This document shows, piece after piece, positions 40,844 through 49,603 of a DNA stretch of 49,730 nt (positions are counted from its first letter, which is position 1; every line of letters begins with the position of its first letter). Location: positions 1 to 49,730 of the forward strand of contig JADYZO010000009.1 of NCBI GenBank assembly GCA_020853135.1, written 5' to 3'. The translations under genes were made by a program, and so were the position numbers. The notes under the pieces were generated by a model that ran no database searches, was not told the DNA's origin, and was given only the letters and a program-made list of their open reading frames with translations. The stretch comes from Gammaproteobacteria bacterium (GTDB lineage Bacteria; Pseudomonadota; Gammaproteobacteria; Steroidobacterales; GCA-2729495).

Positions 40844-41269
40844 CTACCTGATGTTGCAGTTGACCCAGCCCGAATCGCCGTCGGCGTAGAACTCCTTCTT
40901 CCAGATCGGCACCCGCGCCTTCACCTCGTCGATGATGTAGCGGCAGGCGGCGAAGGCCTCATCACGATGGTGGGCGCTCACGCCCGCCCACACCGCCACC
41001 TCCCCCAGCGCCAGTGGCCCGAGGCGGTGCACGCAGCCGGCATGCTCGATGCGAAAGCGGGCCAGCGCCTCGTTCACCACCTTCGTGCCTTCCTTGACTG
41101 CCAGCGCCTCGTAACCCTCGTATTCGAGGCGCACGACAGGCCGGCCTTCATTGTGGTTGCGCACCCGGCCCTCGAAAGCCACCAGGGCGCCGCAGCTGTC
41201 GTCCGCAAGCAGGCAACCCAGGGCGGCCGGGTCCAGCCTCGCGCGGGAGAGGGTGAATTGGGCGGGCAC
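40844..41269 (-). CDS. moaE: molybdopterin synthase catalytic subunit
   Basis: A 141-residue MoaE that converts precursor Z (cPMP) to molybdopterin using sulfur from MoaD thiocarboxylate. Signatures are GALVAFEGRVRNHN, LEYEGYEALA, HRLGPLALGEVAVWAGVSAHHRDEA split over two segments, and the catalytic Lys region ARVPIWKKEFY. It lies 5 nt after moaD and converges on dsbA with a 7-bp gap. Confidence 0.93.
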   Translation of the reverse strand: MPAQFTLSRARLDPAALGCLLADDSCGALVAFEGRVRNHNEGRPVVRLEYEGYEALAVKEGTKVVNEALARFRIEHAGCVHRLGPLALGEVAVWAGVSAHHRDEAFAACRYIIDEVKARVPIWKKEFYADGDSGWVNCNIR

Positions 41270-41274
41270 GTGGC

Positions 41275-41514
41275 CTAGCCGCCAGCCACCGGCGGGATGA
41301 ACACGATGGTGTCGCCGTCGCTGACGGGGCTGTCCCAGTCACGGAATTCCTCGTTGATGGCCACCTGGAGGCTCGGCAGGCGGGGGAATCCGTGGCGCGC
41401 CTCAAGCTCGGCGAACAGCGCGCGCGCCGAGCCGGCCTGCGTGTCGAGTTCCTCCTCGCGGCACCCGGCACGCTCACGCAGCACCGCGAAATACTCCACC
41501 CGTACGCGCGCCAT
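41275..41514 (-). CDS. moaD: molybdopterin synthase sulfur carrier subunit
   Basis: A 79-residue ubiquitin-fold protein (MARVRVEYFAVLRERAG) ending in VAGG; the terminal Gly-Gly is thiocarboxylated to deliver sulfur. ATG 41514 gives the normal family length; an upstream in-frame start at 41589 would add an unrelated segment. The moaD-moaE pair is co-transcribed, probably with the upstream nucleotidyltransferase gene. Confidence 0.92.
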   Translation of the reverse strand: MARVRVEYFAVLRERAGCREEELDTQAGSARALFAELEARHGFPRLPSLQVAINEEFRDWDSPVSDGDTIVFIPPVAGG

Positions 41515-41601
41515 GACCGGGGTTCCTCCCGCCTCGCTGCCATCCTGCAGAGGCGCGAGAAGGTACACCGCAGCCTCCGTGCAGGGCAAGGCGCGCAGCC
41601 A

Positions 41602-42192
41602 TCACTCCGGGCGCGGGCGCCCGAGGTCGGCGCGGGTGTCGATGTCCAGCGCGGCAGCCGGCATGGCGACGGTGGTGAGCAGGGCGGCACAGGCCAGCAC
41701 GCCGCGGGCACCGCGATCCCCGTGCAGCTGCGCGAGCTGCGGCCAGGCGGAGCGCGGGAAGACGGCCGGAACCCCGGGGGCGCCGCCGTAGTACGCCGCC
41801 GCCATCTGCCCCGGCGCCCCCCGCCATGCGGCCACGAGCCTGGACAGGTCGGCGGCAGCGATTTCCGGCTGGTCGCAGAGCATGACCAGGCAGGCATCGG
41901 CAGTCCGGGGCAGGGCATCCAGGCCCCTGCGCAACGAGCCAGCCAACCCGTCCGGCCAGGCATCGTTGCGCGCCAGCACGACGGGAAGGTGGCACACCGC
42001 GGCCTCCACCGCCCCGGCATGCGCTCCGGTCACGACCACGACGCCGGCATCGCAGCAGCCCAGGGCGAGCGCCGCCGCACGCTCGATGAGGGACACACCG
42101 CCGACTTGCGCCAGCTGCTTGGGCCCGCCAAAGCGCGTGGCTGCGCCCGCGGCCAGGACCAGCCCGGCCAGACGTGGCCCGGGCTCAGCCAC
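41602..42192 (-). CDS. MocA-like nucleotidyltransferase (molybdenum cofactor)
   Basis: A 196-residue protein with the NTP-transferase start LVLAAGAATRFGGPKQLA, matching MocA/MobA-type enzymes that add CMP or GMP to molybdopterin. LVMLCDQPEIAA holds the metal-binding Asp, and GDRGARGVL is typical of the MocA side. Its place just upstream of moaD/moaE supports a cofactor role, most likely cytidylation for xanthine dehydrogenase-type enzymes. The CTP/GTP choice cannot be read with certainty. Confidence 0.82.
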   Translation of the reverse strand: MAEPGPRLAGLVLAAGAATRFGGPKQLAQVGGVSLIERAAALALGCCDAGVVVVTGAHAGAVEAAVCHLPVVLARNDAWPDGLAGSLRRGLDALPRTADACLVMLCDQPEIAAADLSRLVAAWRGAPGQMAAAYYGGAPGVPAVFPRSAWPQLAQLHGDRGARGVLACAALLTTVAMPAAALDIDTRADLGRPRPE

Positions 42193-42283
42193 GGCCGGCA
42201 GCCCGGTTCAGCCGCACCCGGCCCCCGCTGCCATCCACCCGTGGGGTTCGCAGTACCATAGGACGTACAGTGGAGTTCACGTC

Positions 42284-43255
42284 ATGGCCAAGGCACGGAA
42301 CATACTGCTCGTCGTCGATCCAGCCAGCACGGAACAGCCCGCGGTGGCACGGGGCGTGGCCGTGGCACGCAGCCTCGGCCTCGGGCTGGAGCTGCTGGCC
42401 TGTGCGCACGAAGGCCACCCCACCGCGCTGCCGCGGAGCATCGACCCGCGCAAGGCACGCCGTGCGGTACTCTGCAGCCAGCTGGAAAAGCTGCGCAGCC
42501 TCGCGCAGGGCTGCACCGGCATCGAGGTGACGACGAAGGCGGTCTGGGATCGGCCGCTGCATGAAGCCATTATCCGCGAAACGCTGCGCAGCGAGCCGCG
42601 GCTGGTCATGAAGGATTCACGCTTCCACTCGGCCATCTCGCGGGCGCTGATCACCAACACCGACTGGCACCTGATCCGCGACTGTCCGGCACCGCTGTGG
42701 CTGGTGCGCGGTCCGGCCTGGTCCGGCCAGCCGCGACTGGCGGCCTTCGTCGATCCCCACCACGAGCACGACAAGCCCGCCGATCTCGATCACCGCATCC
42801 TGACCGAGGCTACCACGCTGGCGAGGGAACTCGACGGGGAAGTCCATGCGGTCCACTGCCATGAGAGCGAAGCCCTGCCTGCGGATTTCTGCGTGCCCTG
42901 CGCGGGCCCGGAAGCCCTGGCGCTGTACTCCGGATCACGGTCGGAGCACGAGGGCCGGCTGCACAAGCTGGCGACGGCCCACGGCATCCCGCCGCCCAGG
43001 ACGCATCTGCGCCGGGGTCCGCCCGCCGGGATGATCCCCGCCGTCACCCGGGAACTGGACGTGCAGCTGGCGGTCATGGGCGCGGTGGCCCGGTCCCGGC
43101 TGGCGCAGGCCTTCATCGGCAGCACCACCGAGCACGTGCTGGACCAGCTGTCCTGCGATGTGCTGGTCATCAAGCCCGCGCACTTCGACAGTGCCGTGAC
43201 CTACCGGGCCCAGGCTGCCGACTTCATGGAGATGCACGAGCCGGCCAGCCATTGA
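42284..43255 (+). CDS. uspE: tandem universal stress protein (UspE-like)
   Basis: A 323-residue protein with two Usp domains. The first begins NILLVVDPASTEQPA; the second ends with the typical AVMGAVARSRLAQAFIGSTTEHVLDQL and CDVLVIKP. This layout matches E. coli UspE (316 residues), linked to stress survival and motility. ATG 42284 follows a short leader. It stands just upstream of the FixL-like sensor, so a role in low-oxygen or stress physiology would be consistent. Confidence 0.88.
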   Translation: MAKARNILLVVDPASTEQPAVARGVAVARSLGLGLELLACAHEGHPTALPRSIDPRKARRAVLCSQLEKLRSLAQGCTGIEVTTKAVWDRPLHEAIIRETLRSEPRLVMKDSRFHSAISRALITNTDWHLIRDCPAPLWLVRGPAWSGQPRLAAFVDPHHEHDKPADLDHRILTEATTLARELDGEVHAVHCHESEALPADFCVPCAGPEALALYSGSRSEHEGRLHKLATAHGIPPPRTHLRRGPPAGMIPAVTRELDVQLAVMGAVARSRLAQAFIGSTTEHVLDQLSCDVLVIKPAHFDSAVTYRAQAADFMEMHEPASH

Positions 43256-43385
43256 ACGGCCCCGGCCCGCCACAATTTTCCCGGTACGGGCCCGGCCGGC
43301 CCGCAGGCCGTGGCGGCTGGCCGCCGGACAAGTGCCCGGTGTATCTTCGGCCGCCCTGCGCCACGCCCGCTGGAGGATCCAAAGC

Positions 43386-44531
43386 GTGAACGGACCCGAT
43401 GCCCTTGAACACGACCCGCATGACCCGGCCGAGGCCAGCGAGTTCGATGCACTGCTGAATGCCGCGGTGGACGCCGTCGTCGTCATCGACGACGCCGGCC
43501 ACATCCTCAGGTTCAACCAGGCGGCGGTCACCATGTTCGGCTACTCCGCGGCCGAAGTCCTCGGCCGGCCGCTGGCCCTGCTGATGGCGCCCGATATGGC
43601 CAGGGGCCACCAGGGCTTCGTGGAGCGCTACAAGCGCACGGGCCGGCAGAACATCATCGGCTTCGGCCGCGAGGTGGCGGCCCGCCGGCGCGACGGTTCG
43701 CTATTCCCCGCAACGCTGTCCGTCGGGGAGGCCCACTCGCCCCGGGGCCGGCGCTTCGTCGGCCTGATCCGCGACCTCACGGCGCAGAAGGAGGCCGAGG
43801 AGGAGACGCTGCGCCATCGTGACCAGATGCTCCATGCCAGTCGCCTCACCACCATGGGCGAGATGGCGGCCGCCATCGCCCACGAGATCAACCAGCCCCT
43901 CTCCGCCATTGCCACCTACACCGCAGCCTGCCAGCGCCTGCTGGACCAGGGGCCCGATGCCCGGGACGACATCATCGCGGCGCTGCGCGAAATCGGCGGC
44001 CAGGCGCACCGCGCTGGCCAGATCATCCAGCGCATGCGCAATTTCACGCGCAGCCGTGAAACCCACCGGCGCCTGGTGGCATTCGACGAGATGCTCGAGG
44101 AGATCCGGCCGCTGGCCGAACTCGATGCCCGCGCCAATCGCGTGGAGCTGCGCATCGTCATTGCCCCGGACCTGCCCCTGGTCAATGTGGACGGGGTGCA
44201 GATCCAGCAGGTGATCCTCAACCTCCTGCGCAACGGCGTGGATGCCATGGCTGACATTCCCGAGGCGGACCGCCTGCTGAGCCTGCAGGCCACTCTCACG
44301 GACGACGATGAATTGCAGGTGGAGATCAGCGACCGCGGCCCCGGGGTCACGGAGCGCGCGCGGGAGGGGCTCTTCACGCCCTTCTTCACCACCAAGGTCA
44401 CCGGCATGGGCATGGGCCTGGCCATCAGCCGTTCCATCATCACCGCCCATGGGGGTAAACTCGATTACATGAACAACTCTGACGTCGGGGCGACGTTCTA
44501 CTTCACGCTGCCCGCTGCACTGGAAAAATAG
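43386..44531 (+). CDS. fixL: FixL-like oxygen-sensing histidine kinase
   Basis: A 381-residue cytoplasmic sensor kinase: one PAS domain at about 18-135, then HisKA and HATPase_c. The PAS aligns with the haem PAS of FixL: His75 (GHQGFVERY) at the position of the haem-ligating His200 of Bradyrhizobium FixL, Arg81 at Arg206, Ile90 at Ile215 and Arg95 at Arg220. The phospho-His is in AHEINQPLSAIATY; the ATP site has LLRNGVDAM, SDRGPGV and GMGMGLAISRSI. GTG 43386 has GGAGGA 8 nt upstream; GTG 43332 is less likely. fixJ follows after 7 nt. Confidence 0.88.
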   Translation: MNGPDALEHDPHDPAEASEFDALLNAAVDAVVVIDDAGHILRFNQAAVTMFGYSAAEVLGRPLALLMAPDMARGHQGFVERYKRTGRQNIIGFGREVAARRRDGSLFPATLSVGEAHSPRGRRFVGLIRDLTAQKEAEEETLRHRDQMLHASRLTTMGEMAAAIAHEINQPLSAIATYTAACQRLLDQGPDARDDIIAALREIGGQAHRAGQIIQRMRNFTRSRETHRRLVAFDEMLEEIRPLAELDARANRVELRIVIAPDLPLVNVDGVQIQQVILNLLRNGVDAMADIPEADRLLSLQATLTDDDELQVEISDRGPGVTERAREGLFTPFFTTKVTGMGMGLAISRSIITAHGGKLDYMNNSDVGATFYFTLPAALEK

Positions 44532-44538
44532 CCCGGCG

Positions 44539-45147
44539 ATGGAACCCCAGGTATTCGTCATCGATGATGACCAGGCCGTGCGCGACTCGCTCGGCCTGCT
44601 GCTGCGATCGATGGGCCAGAAGGCCCGGCTCTTCGAGTCCGCCCAGGCCTTCCTCGACAATTACGCCTCCAGCATGGCCGGCTGCATCGTGCTCGACATC
44701 CGCATGCCGGGGATGAGCGGCATGGAACTGCAGCAGAAGCTCAAGGCCCAGGATTGCACCATGCCGGTCATCTTCGTCACCGGTCACGGCGATGTCCCCA
44801 TGGCCGTGGAGGCCATGCACCATGGGGCCTTCGACTTCATCCAGAAGCCGTTCCGCGACCAGGAGCTGCTCGACCGCATCAACCAGGCGCTCGCCTGGGA
44901 CCATGACCACCGTTCCGACGAGGACTACCGTCGCGACGTGCAGGAGCGCTTCCAGAACCTGACGCCCCGCGAGCGCGAGGTCATGCAGTGCGTGGTGGGC
45001 GGCCTGGCCAACAAGGTCATCGCCATGGACCTGAACCTGAGCCAGCGCACCGTGGAGATCCACCGGGCTCGGGTCATGGAGAAGATGAATGCCCGCTCGC
45101 TGGCGGACCTGGTACGCATGTCGCTGCTGGTCCCCGGGGAGCCCTGA
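44539..45147 (+). CDS. fixJ: FixJ-family response regulator
   Basis: A 202-residue regulator with a receiver domain (VFVIDDDQAVRDSL, phospho-Asp53 in VLDIRMPGMSG, Thr in FVTGHGDVPMAV, Lys in FIQKPFRDQ) and a LuxR-type helix-turn-helix at the C-terminus (LTPREREVMQCVVGGLANK..A, LNLSQRTVEIHRARVM). It is the evident partner of the FixL-like kinase 7 nt upstream. In rhizobia FixLJ induces microaerobic respiration genes; the targets here are unknown. Confidence 0.93.
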   Translation: MEPQVFVIDDDQAVRDSLGLLLRSMGQKARLFESAQAFLDNYASSMAGCIVLDIRMPGMSGMELQQKLKAQDCTMPVIFVTGHGDVPMAVEAMHHGAFDFIQKPFRDQELLDRINQALAWDHDHRSDEDYRRDVQERFQNLTPREREVMQCVVGGLANKVIAMDLNLSQRTVEIHRARVMEKMNARSLADLVRMSLLVPGEP

Positions 45148-45174
45148 ACAGGCGGCCACCGCACGGGAACCATC

Positions 45175-45522
45175 ATGGATCGAGCACCGGAAGAAACCAC
45201 GGAAATCCGCGCCCGCCTGCTGGCACACAAGGCGGAGTTGCGCAGGCGCGTGACCACGATCCACGAGCACGCCCGCAATCCGCTCGACCAGGACTCCGCC
45301 GAGCAGGCGGCCCAGATCGGCAACATCGCCGTGGTGTCGGCCCTGGAGACCGAGGCCGTCCAGCAGATCGCCGACATCGACGCCGCGATCCAGCGCCTGG
45401 ATGCCGGCACCTACGGCATCTGCGTCAGCTGCGGCGAGGCCATCGGCGAGGGTCGCCTCAAGGTGCGGCCGGCCGCCACCCAGTGCAGGGACTGTGCCGA
45501 ACTCGACGGCCGGCGCGGCTAG
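45175..45522 (+). CDS. DksA/TraR-type zinc-finger protein
   Basis: A 115-residue protein with a coiled-coil N-terminal half (RARLLAHKAELRRRVTTI) and a four-Cys zinc finger, CVSC...CRDC, about residues 82-106. DksA-like proteins reach into the RNA polymerase secondary channel. It is shorter than DksA (151) and lacks its long N-terminus, so it is one of the small paralogues. It lies 27 nt after fixJ, and its stop abuts the stop of the opposite-strand gene with no gap (TAGCTA). Confidence 0.85.
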   Translation: MDRAPEETTEIRARLLAHKAELRRRVTTIHEHARNPLDQDSAEQAAQIGNIAVVSALETEAVQQIADIDAAIQRLDAGTYGICVSCGEAIGEGRLKVRPAATQCRDCAELDGRRG

Positions 45523-46173
45523 CTAGCCGCGGGTCAGGCGCGTGAGCTGGCGATCGTGCCAGCGTCCCAGGAGCAGCAGGGCCAGCACCGCACCCAGCAG
45601 TGCACAGCCCATGTCCGACTGCGTGTCCCAGACATACCCCTGCGTGCCGAGGAAGGCATCGGCAGCCGTGCCACTCGCCAGTGCCACGCCCCACTCGATC
45701 AGCTCATAGGCCGCGCTGATCGCCAGGCAGACGCAGACCACCAGGAAATTGCGCCAGGCCGGCCGGCTCACGATGCGCAGGCGGATCATCAGCTCACGGG
45801 CCAGGATTGCCGGGACGAACCCCTGCGCAAAGTGGCCGAGCTTGTCGTAGTTGTTGCGCGACTGGCCGAGGGCCTCGCGCAGCCACTCCCCCAGGGGCAC
45901 CTCCGCATAGCTGTAGTGCCCGCCCACCATGAGGATCACGCTGTGCGCGAGCACCAGCGCGTAGGCGAGCGCCGTCAGCGGAAAGCTGCGGCGTGTCCCG
46001 GCCAGGACGAGGAATCCGGCGAGCGCCGGCGCCACTTCGAGCAGCCAGGTGGGGTAGTCCTTCGGGCGGATGGCCGACCACGCAAGCACGCCCCAGAAGA
46101 CCGCAAGCCAGGCCCACTGCGTGGCCCGCAGGGCCGGTTGGACCCGGATCGAAGGCAGCGGCGCGTCAGGCAT
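45523..46173 (-). CDS. DUF2238 (YjdF-like) membrane protein
   Basis: A 216-residue inner-membrane protein with about six helices. Conserved parts are YSYAEVPLGEW, NNYDKLGHFAQGFVPAILARELM, SAAYELIEWGVALASG and TQGYVWDTQSDMGCALLGA, all typical of the DUF2238/YjdF family. The His, Glu and Asp residues near the membrane suggest an enzyme-like or metal site, but no function is known. ATG 46173 was chosen; the frame extends to 46380 without homology. Confidence 0.85.
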   Translation of the reverse strand: MPDAPLPSIRVQPALRATQWAWLAVFWGVLAWSAIRPKDYPTWLLEVAPALAGFLVLAGTRRSFPLTALAYALVLAHSVILMVGGHYSYAEVPLGEWLREALGQSRNNYDKLGHFAQGFVPAILARELMIRLRIVSRPAWRNFLVVCVCLAISAAYELIEWGVALASGTAADAFLGTQGYVWDTQSDMGCALLGAVLALLLLGRWHDRQLTRLTRG

Positions 46174-46204
46174 GGCACCGTTATGCGCGCCGCCCCGGCG
46201 CGGG

Positions 46205-47239
46205 TCAAGCCGACGCCGCCCGGCGCGGCCAGTGGTAGGGATCCCAGGCCGGCGGCAGCGTGGCGAGGCAGTGGCGCAGCTCGCGCAGGATGACCTGCGG
46301 CAGGAGCGATGAGGGGGCGCCGTTCGGCATGTGCAGGCGCGGGACGATCTCCAGGGTGTCCTCCCAGACCCAGCGGCCATTGCGCTCCCGCCGGTTCAGC
46401 CAGTGCGCCAGCGGTTGCAGGTCGACCCGCATGGCCGGCCGGCGCGAGGTCAGCTGCAGCCAGGATTCGTAGCGGTACTGCACTTCCACCCGCCGGCCCT
46501 GGATGCGCACGAGACGCCCTGCCCGGGTGCGGTTGTGGATCGCCATGGGATGCAACGCGGCCTCCTCGCGACGCAGGTAGCGCCACAGCGGGCGGGCGGG
46601 CAGCTCCTGCGGGATGCGCACGATGGCGAGATCGAGCTCCGGCTCCTCCTCGATCACGGCCCTCCCGGAGGCGACCAGTGCCTCGCTCGCAGCGAGGTGC
46701 GCCTCCTGGTCCTGCCAGAGGGCGCGCCAGCCACCGGGTGCGGCAAGCAGGCGCGGCAGGCGCGGCAGGAGGCCCCGGTAGAGTGCGGCCACGCGCTGCG
46801 ACGGCGGGCCGGTGAAGGTCTCCGGCGGCAGCGGTGAGCGCCGTGGATCGGCGTGGCCCTCGACGATGAAGAACAGCCGCGCCGCCTCGCGGCTGCGGTA
46901 CTCGCCGAAGTCCCCGGCGCGGGCCGCATCGGCCAGCAAGCGCCGGTGGCGCCAGGCCAGACCGGGGTCCAGCACCGTGAACATGCTGAACAGGCCGTCC
47001 TCGTCGAAGTGGTTGTTGGTGACGACGCCCGCCACCTGTCGCGGGTCGTGGCCTTCGATCCAGGCGAGCGCAGTCTCGGTGGAGGTGTCGCGGCGGAACG
47101 GCTCGGGGGTGGCGTTGTTCGGCCAGTGCGAGAGCGTGAGCACCGTGGAGGCGAGCGGTGCGCCGTCCACCACGATGTTGGGACGGCTGCCCACCTCGCG
47201 ATGTGGCAGGTATCTCAGCGGCGGGCGGCGGGAACGCAA
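46205..47239 (-). CDS. DUF6687-like protein of unknown function
   Basis: About 344 residues from TTG 47239, or 329 from GTG 47194; the start is uncertain. Conserved-looking blocks are LTLSHWPNNATPEPFRRDTS, VVTNNHFDEDGLFSMFTVL (near residue 70) and the central LDLAIVRIP. The NNHFDEDG segment, with His and several acids, resembles the metal-binding motif of DHH-like phosphoesterases but is not the same. I recall a family of this pattern (DUF6687) with no known role. It overlaps no neighbour and follows a 125-residue protein on the same strand. Confidence 0.6.
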   Translation of the reverse strand: MRSRRPPLRYLPHREVGSRPNIVVDGAPLASTVLTLSHWPNNATPEPFRRDTSTETALAWIEGHDPRQVAGVVTNNHFDEDGLFSMFTVLDPGLAWRHRRLLADAARAGDFGEYRSREAARLFFIVEGHADPRRSPLPPETFTGPPSQRVAALYRGLLPRLPRLLAAPGGWRALWQDQEAHLAASEALVASGRAVIEEEPELDLAIVRIPQELPARPLWRYLRREEAALHPMAIHNRTRAGRLVRIQGRRVEVQYRYESWLQLTSRRPAMRVDLQPLAHWLNRRERNGRWVWEDTLEIVPRLHMPNGAPSSLLPQVILRELRHCLATLPPAWDPYHWPRRAASA

Positions 47240-47268
47240 GATCGCTGGAGGCCGCGGCGCCGGCCGGC

Positions 47269-47646
47269 TCAGTGCGCAGCCGTGATGCGGAAGCCCGTCT
47301 CGTCGGCCGGCCACATGCCGTCGAAGCAGAAGGCCTCCAGGGCGATGATCCGGCCATCCCTGACCTGGATGAGGAACTGCGCCGGCTCGCGCAGGGCCGG
47401 GTGGCTGGCGTACACGGGCGGGATCCGGCCAGTGGCATCGGTGGCAAGCGGTGCGGCGTCGGCTGGCACCTCGAACCGGGTGACGAAGCCAACGCCGCTG
47501 TGGCTCCGCCCGATGACCCGGATGCTCCGGCACTGGGCCAGCCAGGCGGGCGCAGCGGCACCGAGGGGGCGCCCCTGCGCCTCGAGCACGGCACGCTCGA
47601 GCGGCGTGAGGAACAGTTGCGAGCCGGGATCACTACCGAGTTTCAT
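47269..47646 (-). CDS. hypothetical protein
   Basis: A 125-residue soluble protein, no signal or membrane segment. It starts MKLGSDPGSQLFLTPLERAVLEAQ at ATG 47646, with a later block GRIIALEAFCFDGMWPADE that looks conserved. The mixed alpha/beta pattern cannot be matched to a family. It lies 29 bp upstream of the DUF6687-like gene on the same strand, so the two may be co-transcribed. Confidence 0.6.
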   Translation of the reverse strand: MKLGSDPGSQLFLTPLERAVLEAQGRPLGAAAPAWLAQCRSIRVIGRSHSGVGFVTRFEVPADAAPLATDATGRIPPVYASHPALREPAQFLIQVRDGRIIALEAFCFDGMWPADETGFRITAAH

Positions 47647-47694
47647 GGCGCGCACGATAGCGCAAATCCGCGTGCCGGGCGCATTCACGCCCCG

Positions 47695-48144
47695 TCAGAG
47701 CCAGCGGCCTACGCGCCGGCAATACTCCGCATAGGCCGGGCCGAAGGCCGCGGACAAGGCCTGTTCCTCGCGCCGGATGAAACCGGCCGTGATCGCCCGG
47801 GCGAATGCCGGCACCACCAGGAAGGCCGCCAGACTGCCGAGCCCCGTCGCCACCCCCAGCAGGAGGCAGGCGAGGGCGAGATAGACGGGGTTGCGCGTGT
47901 AGCGGAACGGCCCGTCAGTCACCAGCCGGCTGGGCGTGCCGAAGGGGTTGAGTGTGGTGCGCCGGCGCACCAGCGCCCACGCCGCGGTTGCGGCCAGCAG
48001 CAGCGCGGGAACCGGCAGCAGCAGCCCGAGCCAGCGCCAGCTCGCATCGAGCATCTCCGGCCCGGGAAGCAGCCGGTCGAGCGCCACCTGCAGGACGATG
48101 GCCAGCAGGAAACAGATCGGCGGGACGAGGCGGATGCGGCGCAT
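47695..48144 (-). CDS. isoprenylcysteine methyltransferase-like (PEMT/ICMT) membrane protein
   Basis: A 149-residue membrane protein with three to four helices and the family C-terminal core: TTLNPFGTPSRLVTDGPFRYTRNPVYLALACLLLG shortened, then EEQALSAAFGPAYAEYCRRVGRWL. The GPFRYTRNPVY and EE..L...FG..Y..Y motifs define the ICMT/PEMT family, which binds S-adenosylmethionine. The substrate in bacteria is generally unknown. The length is normal. Confidence 0.85.
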   Translation of the reverse strand: MRRIRLVPPICFLLAIVLQVALDRLLPGPEMLDASWRWLGLLLPVPALLLAATAAWALVRRRTTLNPFGTPSRLVTDGPFRYTRNPVYLALACLLLGVATGLGSLAAFLVVPAFARAITAGFIRREEQALSAAFGPAYAEYCRRVGRWL

Positions 48145-48215
48145 GGTCAGGTGCCCCTATCGCGGTTGCGCAACGCCGGGCGCCCTGTGGCCGCAGGCTG
48201 CATCGGCGGGCCCGC

Positions 48216-48860
48216 TCAGCCAAGTCGCGCCAGCGCCTGGGAGTACACCGGCACCAGCTCGTCCTGGCCGGCGATGCAGGTGTCGAGGTCGCGCAGCCGG
48301 CCGTCGGCGAGGCTGTAGATCCAGCCGTGCACCGTCACCGGCTGCTGGCGCGCCCAGGCCTCCTGCACCACAGTGGTCTGGCACACGTTGAGCGCCTGCT
48401 CGATGACGTTGAGCTCGCAGAGGCGATCCGCCTGGCTGGCATGGCTGGCGATGGCCTCCATCATCGGCAGGTGCTTCAGGCGCACGTCCTGGACATGGCG
48501 CAGCCAGTTGTCGATGAGCCCGAGCCGGTCATTGCGCAGCGCCGAGAGCACGCCGCCGCAGCCGTAGTGGCCGACCACCATGACATGCTTCACCCTCAGC
48601 ACTTCCACGGCGTACTGGAGCACCGAGAGGCAGTTGAGGTCGGTGTGCACCACCACGTTGGCGACATTGCGGTGCACGAAGACCTCACCCGGCACCAGCC
48701 CGACGATCTGGTTCGCCGGCACGCGGCTGTCCGAGCAGCCGATCCAGAGGTACTCGGGGGACTGCTGCCCGGAAAGCTTGGAGAAAAAGGCCGGGTCCCG
48801 CGCACGCATGCGCTGCGCCCAGGCCTCGTTGTTCTGGAACAGGTGCTTGAGGAAGCGCAT
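48216..48860 (-). CDS. can: beta-class carbonic anhydrase
   Basis: A 214-residue enzyme interconverting CO2 and bicarbonate. Zinc ligands are Cys42 (with Asp44 and Arg46 in GCSDSRVP), His98 and Cys101 (VGHYGCGG). The full family blocks NQIVGLVPGEVFVHRNVAN and NVCQTTVVQ are present. ATG 48860 (MRFLKHLFQNN) gives the E. coli Can length; the longer frame to 48908 would begin with non-homologous residues. Confidence 0.93.
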   Translation of the reverse strand: MRFLKHLFQNNEAWAQRMRARDPAFFSKLSGQQSPEYLWIGCSDSRVPANQIVGLVPGEVFVHRNVANVVVHTDLNCLSVLQYAVEVLRVKHVMVVGHYGCGGVLSALRNDRLGLIDNWLRHVQDVRLKHLPMMEAIASHASQADRLCELNVIEQALNVCQTTVVQEAWARQQPVTVHGWIYSLADGRLRDLDTCIAGQDELVPVYSQALARLG

Positions 48861-48907
48861 GGCTGGCGGATGACCTCCCGTCGGAGTGGGCCCGGCCGGG
48901 GGCCGCA

Positions 48908-49117
48908 TCAGCGCGGTGTCAGCTCCACGGTGCCACCGGGTGCCTGGAAGCCGATCTTGCGGTGGGCGCCGTCACAGAACGGCTTGATGGCCGATGCCCC
49001 GCAGCGGCAGAGCGCCACGCGGTCCTTCTTGCGGATGGGCTCGCCCTCGCCCTCCCAGGTCCACTCAGCTTCGGTATCGATGAGGATGGGGCCGTTGGCG
49101 ACGATCGTGATCTTCAT
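48908..49117 (-). CDS. CDGSH-type iron-sulfur protein
   Basis: A 69-residue protein with one CDGSH site: CRCGASAIKPFCDGAH, i.e. CxC, then Ser, Pro, CDGxH. The three Cys and His bind a redox-active [2Fe-2S] cluster. It resembles the small bacterial mitoNEET-like proteins; the partner is unknown. It lies 47 bp upstream of the carbonic anhydrase gene on the same strand. Confidence 0.87.
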   Translation of the reverse strand: MKITIVANGPILIDTEAEWTWEGEGEPIRKKDRVALCRCGASAIKPFCDGAHRKIGFQAPGGTVELTPR

Positions 49118-49331
49118 GGCTTCTCCGGATGTGGTCTGCGTTCGTGCGATGCGGGCCGTTGCCGCGTCGTGCCGGCGGGGAACGACGTCCGCGAGGGATG
49201 CCTGCCGCGCTGCCCAACCCTGCTGCCTGCCAGCACGGACATTATGTCAGAACGGGTTTTCCCTTATGGGACGCACGCGCGCAAGAGGCTATATTTCCGG
49301 CGTGTCGATCACAAGAACAAGAATCGCCGCC

Positions 49332-49535
49332 ATGCCCTTCCAGCGATCACGCAAACCGGAACAGGACACACAGGTCACCGACCTGCCCGACAGCACGGAT
49401 GGCGGCTGGGATCCCTATGTGGCTTCGCTGATCCTCGGCGCCACCGCCAGGCAGGGCATTCCCGGTGATGACAGCGGGGATGAAGTGCCCGTGATGAATT
49501 TCAGCCGCCTGGAGCACGCGCGCGCCCGGCGCTGA
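49332..49535 (+). CDS. small protein of unknown function
   Basis: A 67-residue soluble protein (MPFQRSRKPEQDTQVTD...) with no membrane segment or known motif; the middle GWDPYVASLILGAT and the end MNFSRLEHARARR are the only structured-looking parts. A TATATT at about 49290 could be its -10. The 214 bp before it (49118-49331) contain no other recognisable feature. Coding is supported by codon bias only. Confidence 0.45.
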   Translation: MPFQRSRKPEQDTQVTDLPDSTDGGWDPYVASLILGATARQGIPGDDSGDEVPVMNFSRLEHARARR

Positions 49536-49603
49536 TGCCCGCCCGCGTGGCGATGCCGGTGTCGCCAGCCGGCAGGGAGCGCACGGCCCCCTGCCGGGAT
49601 GAA

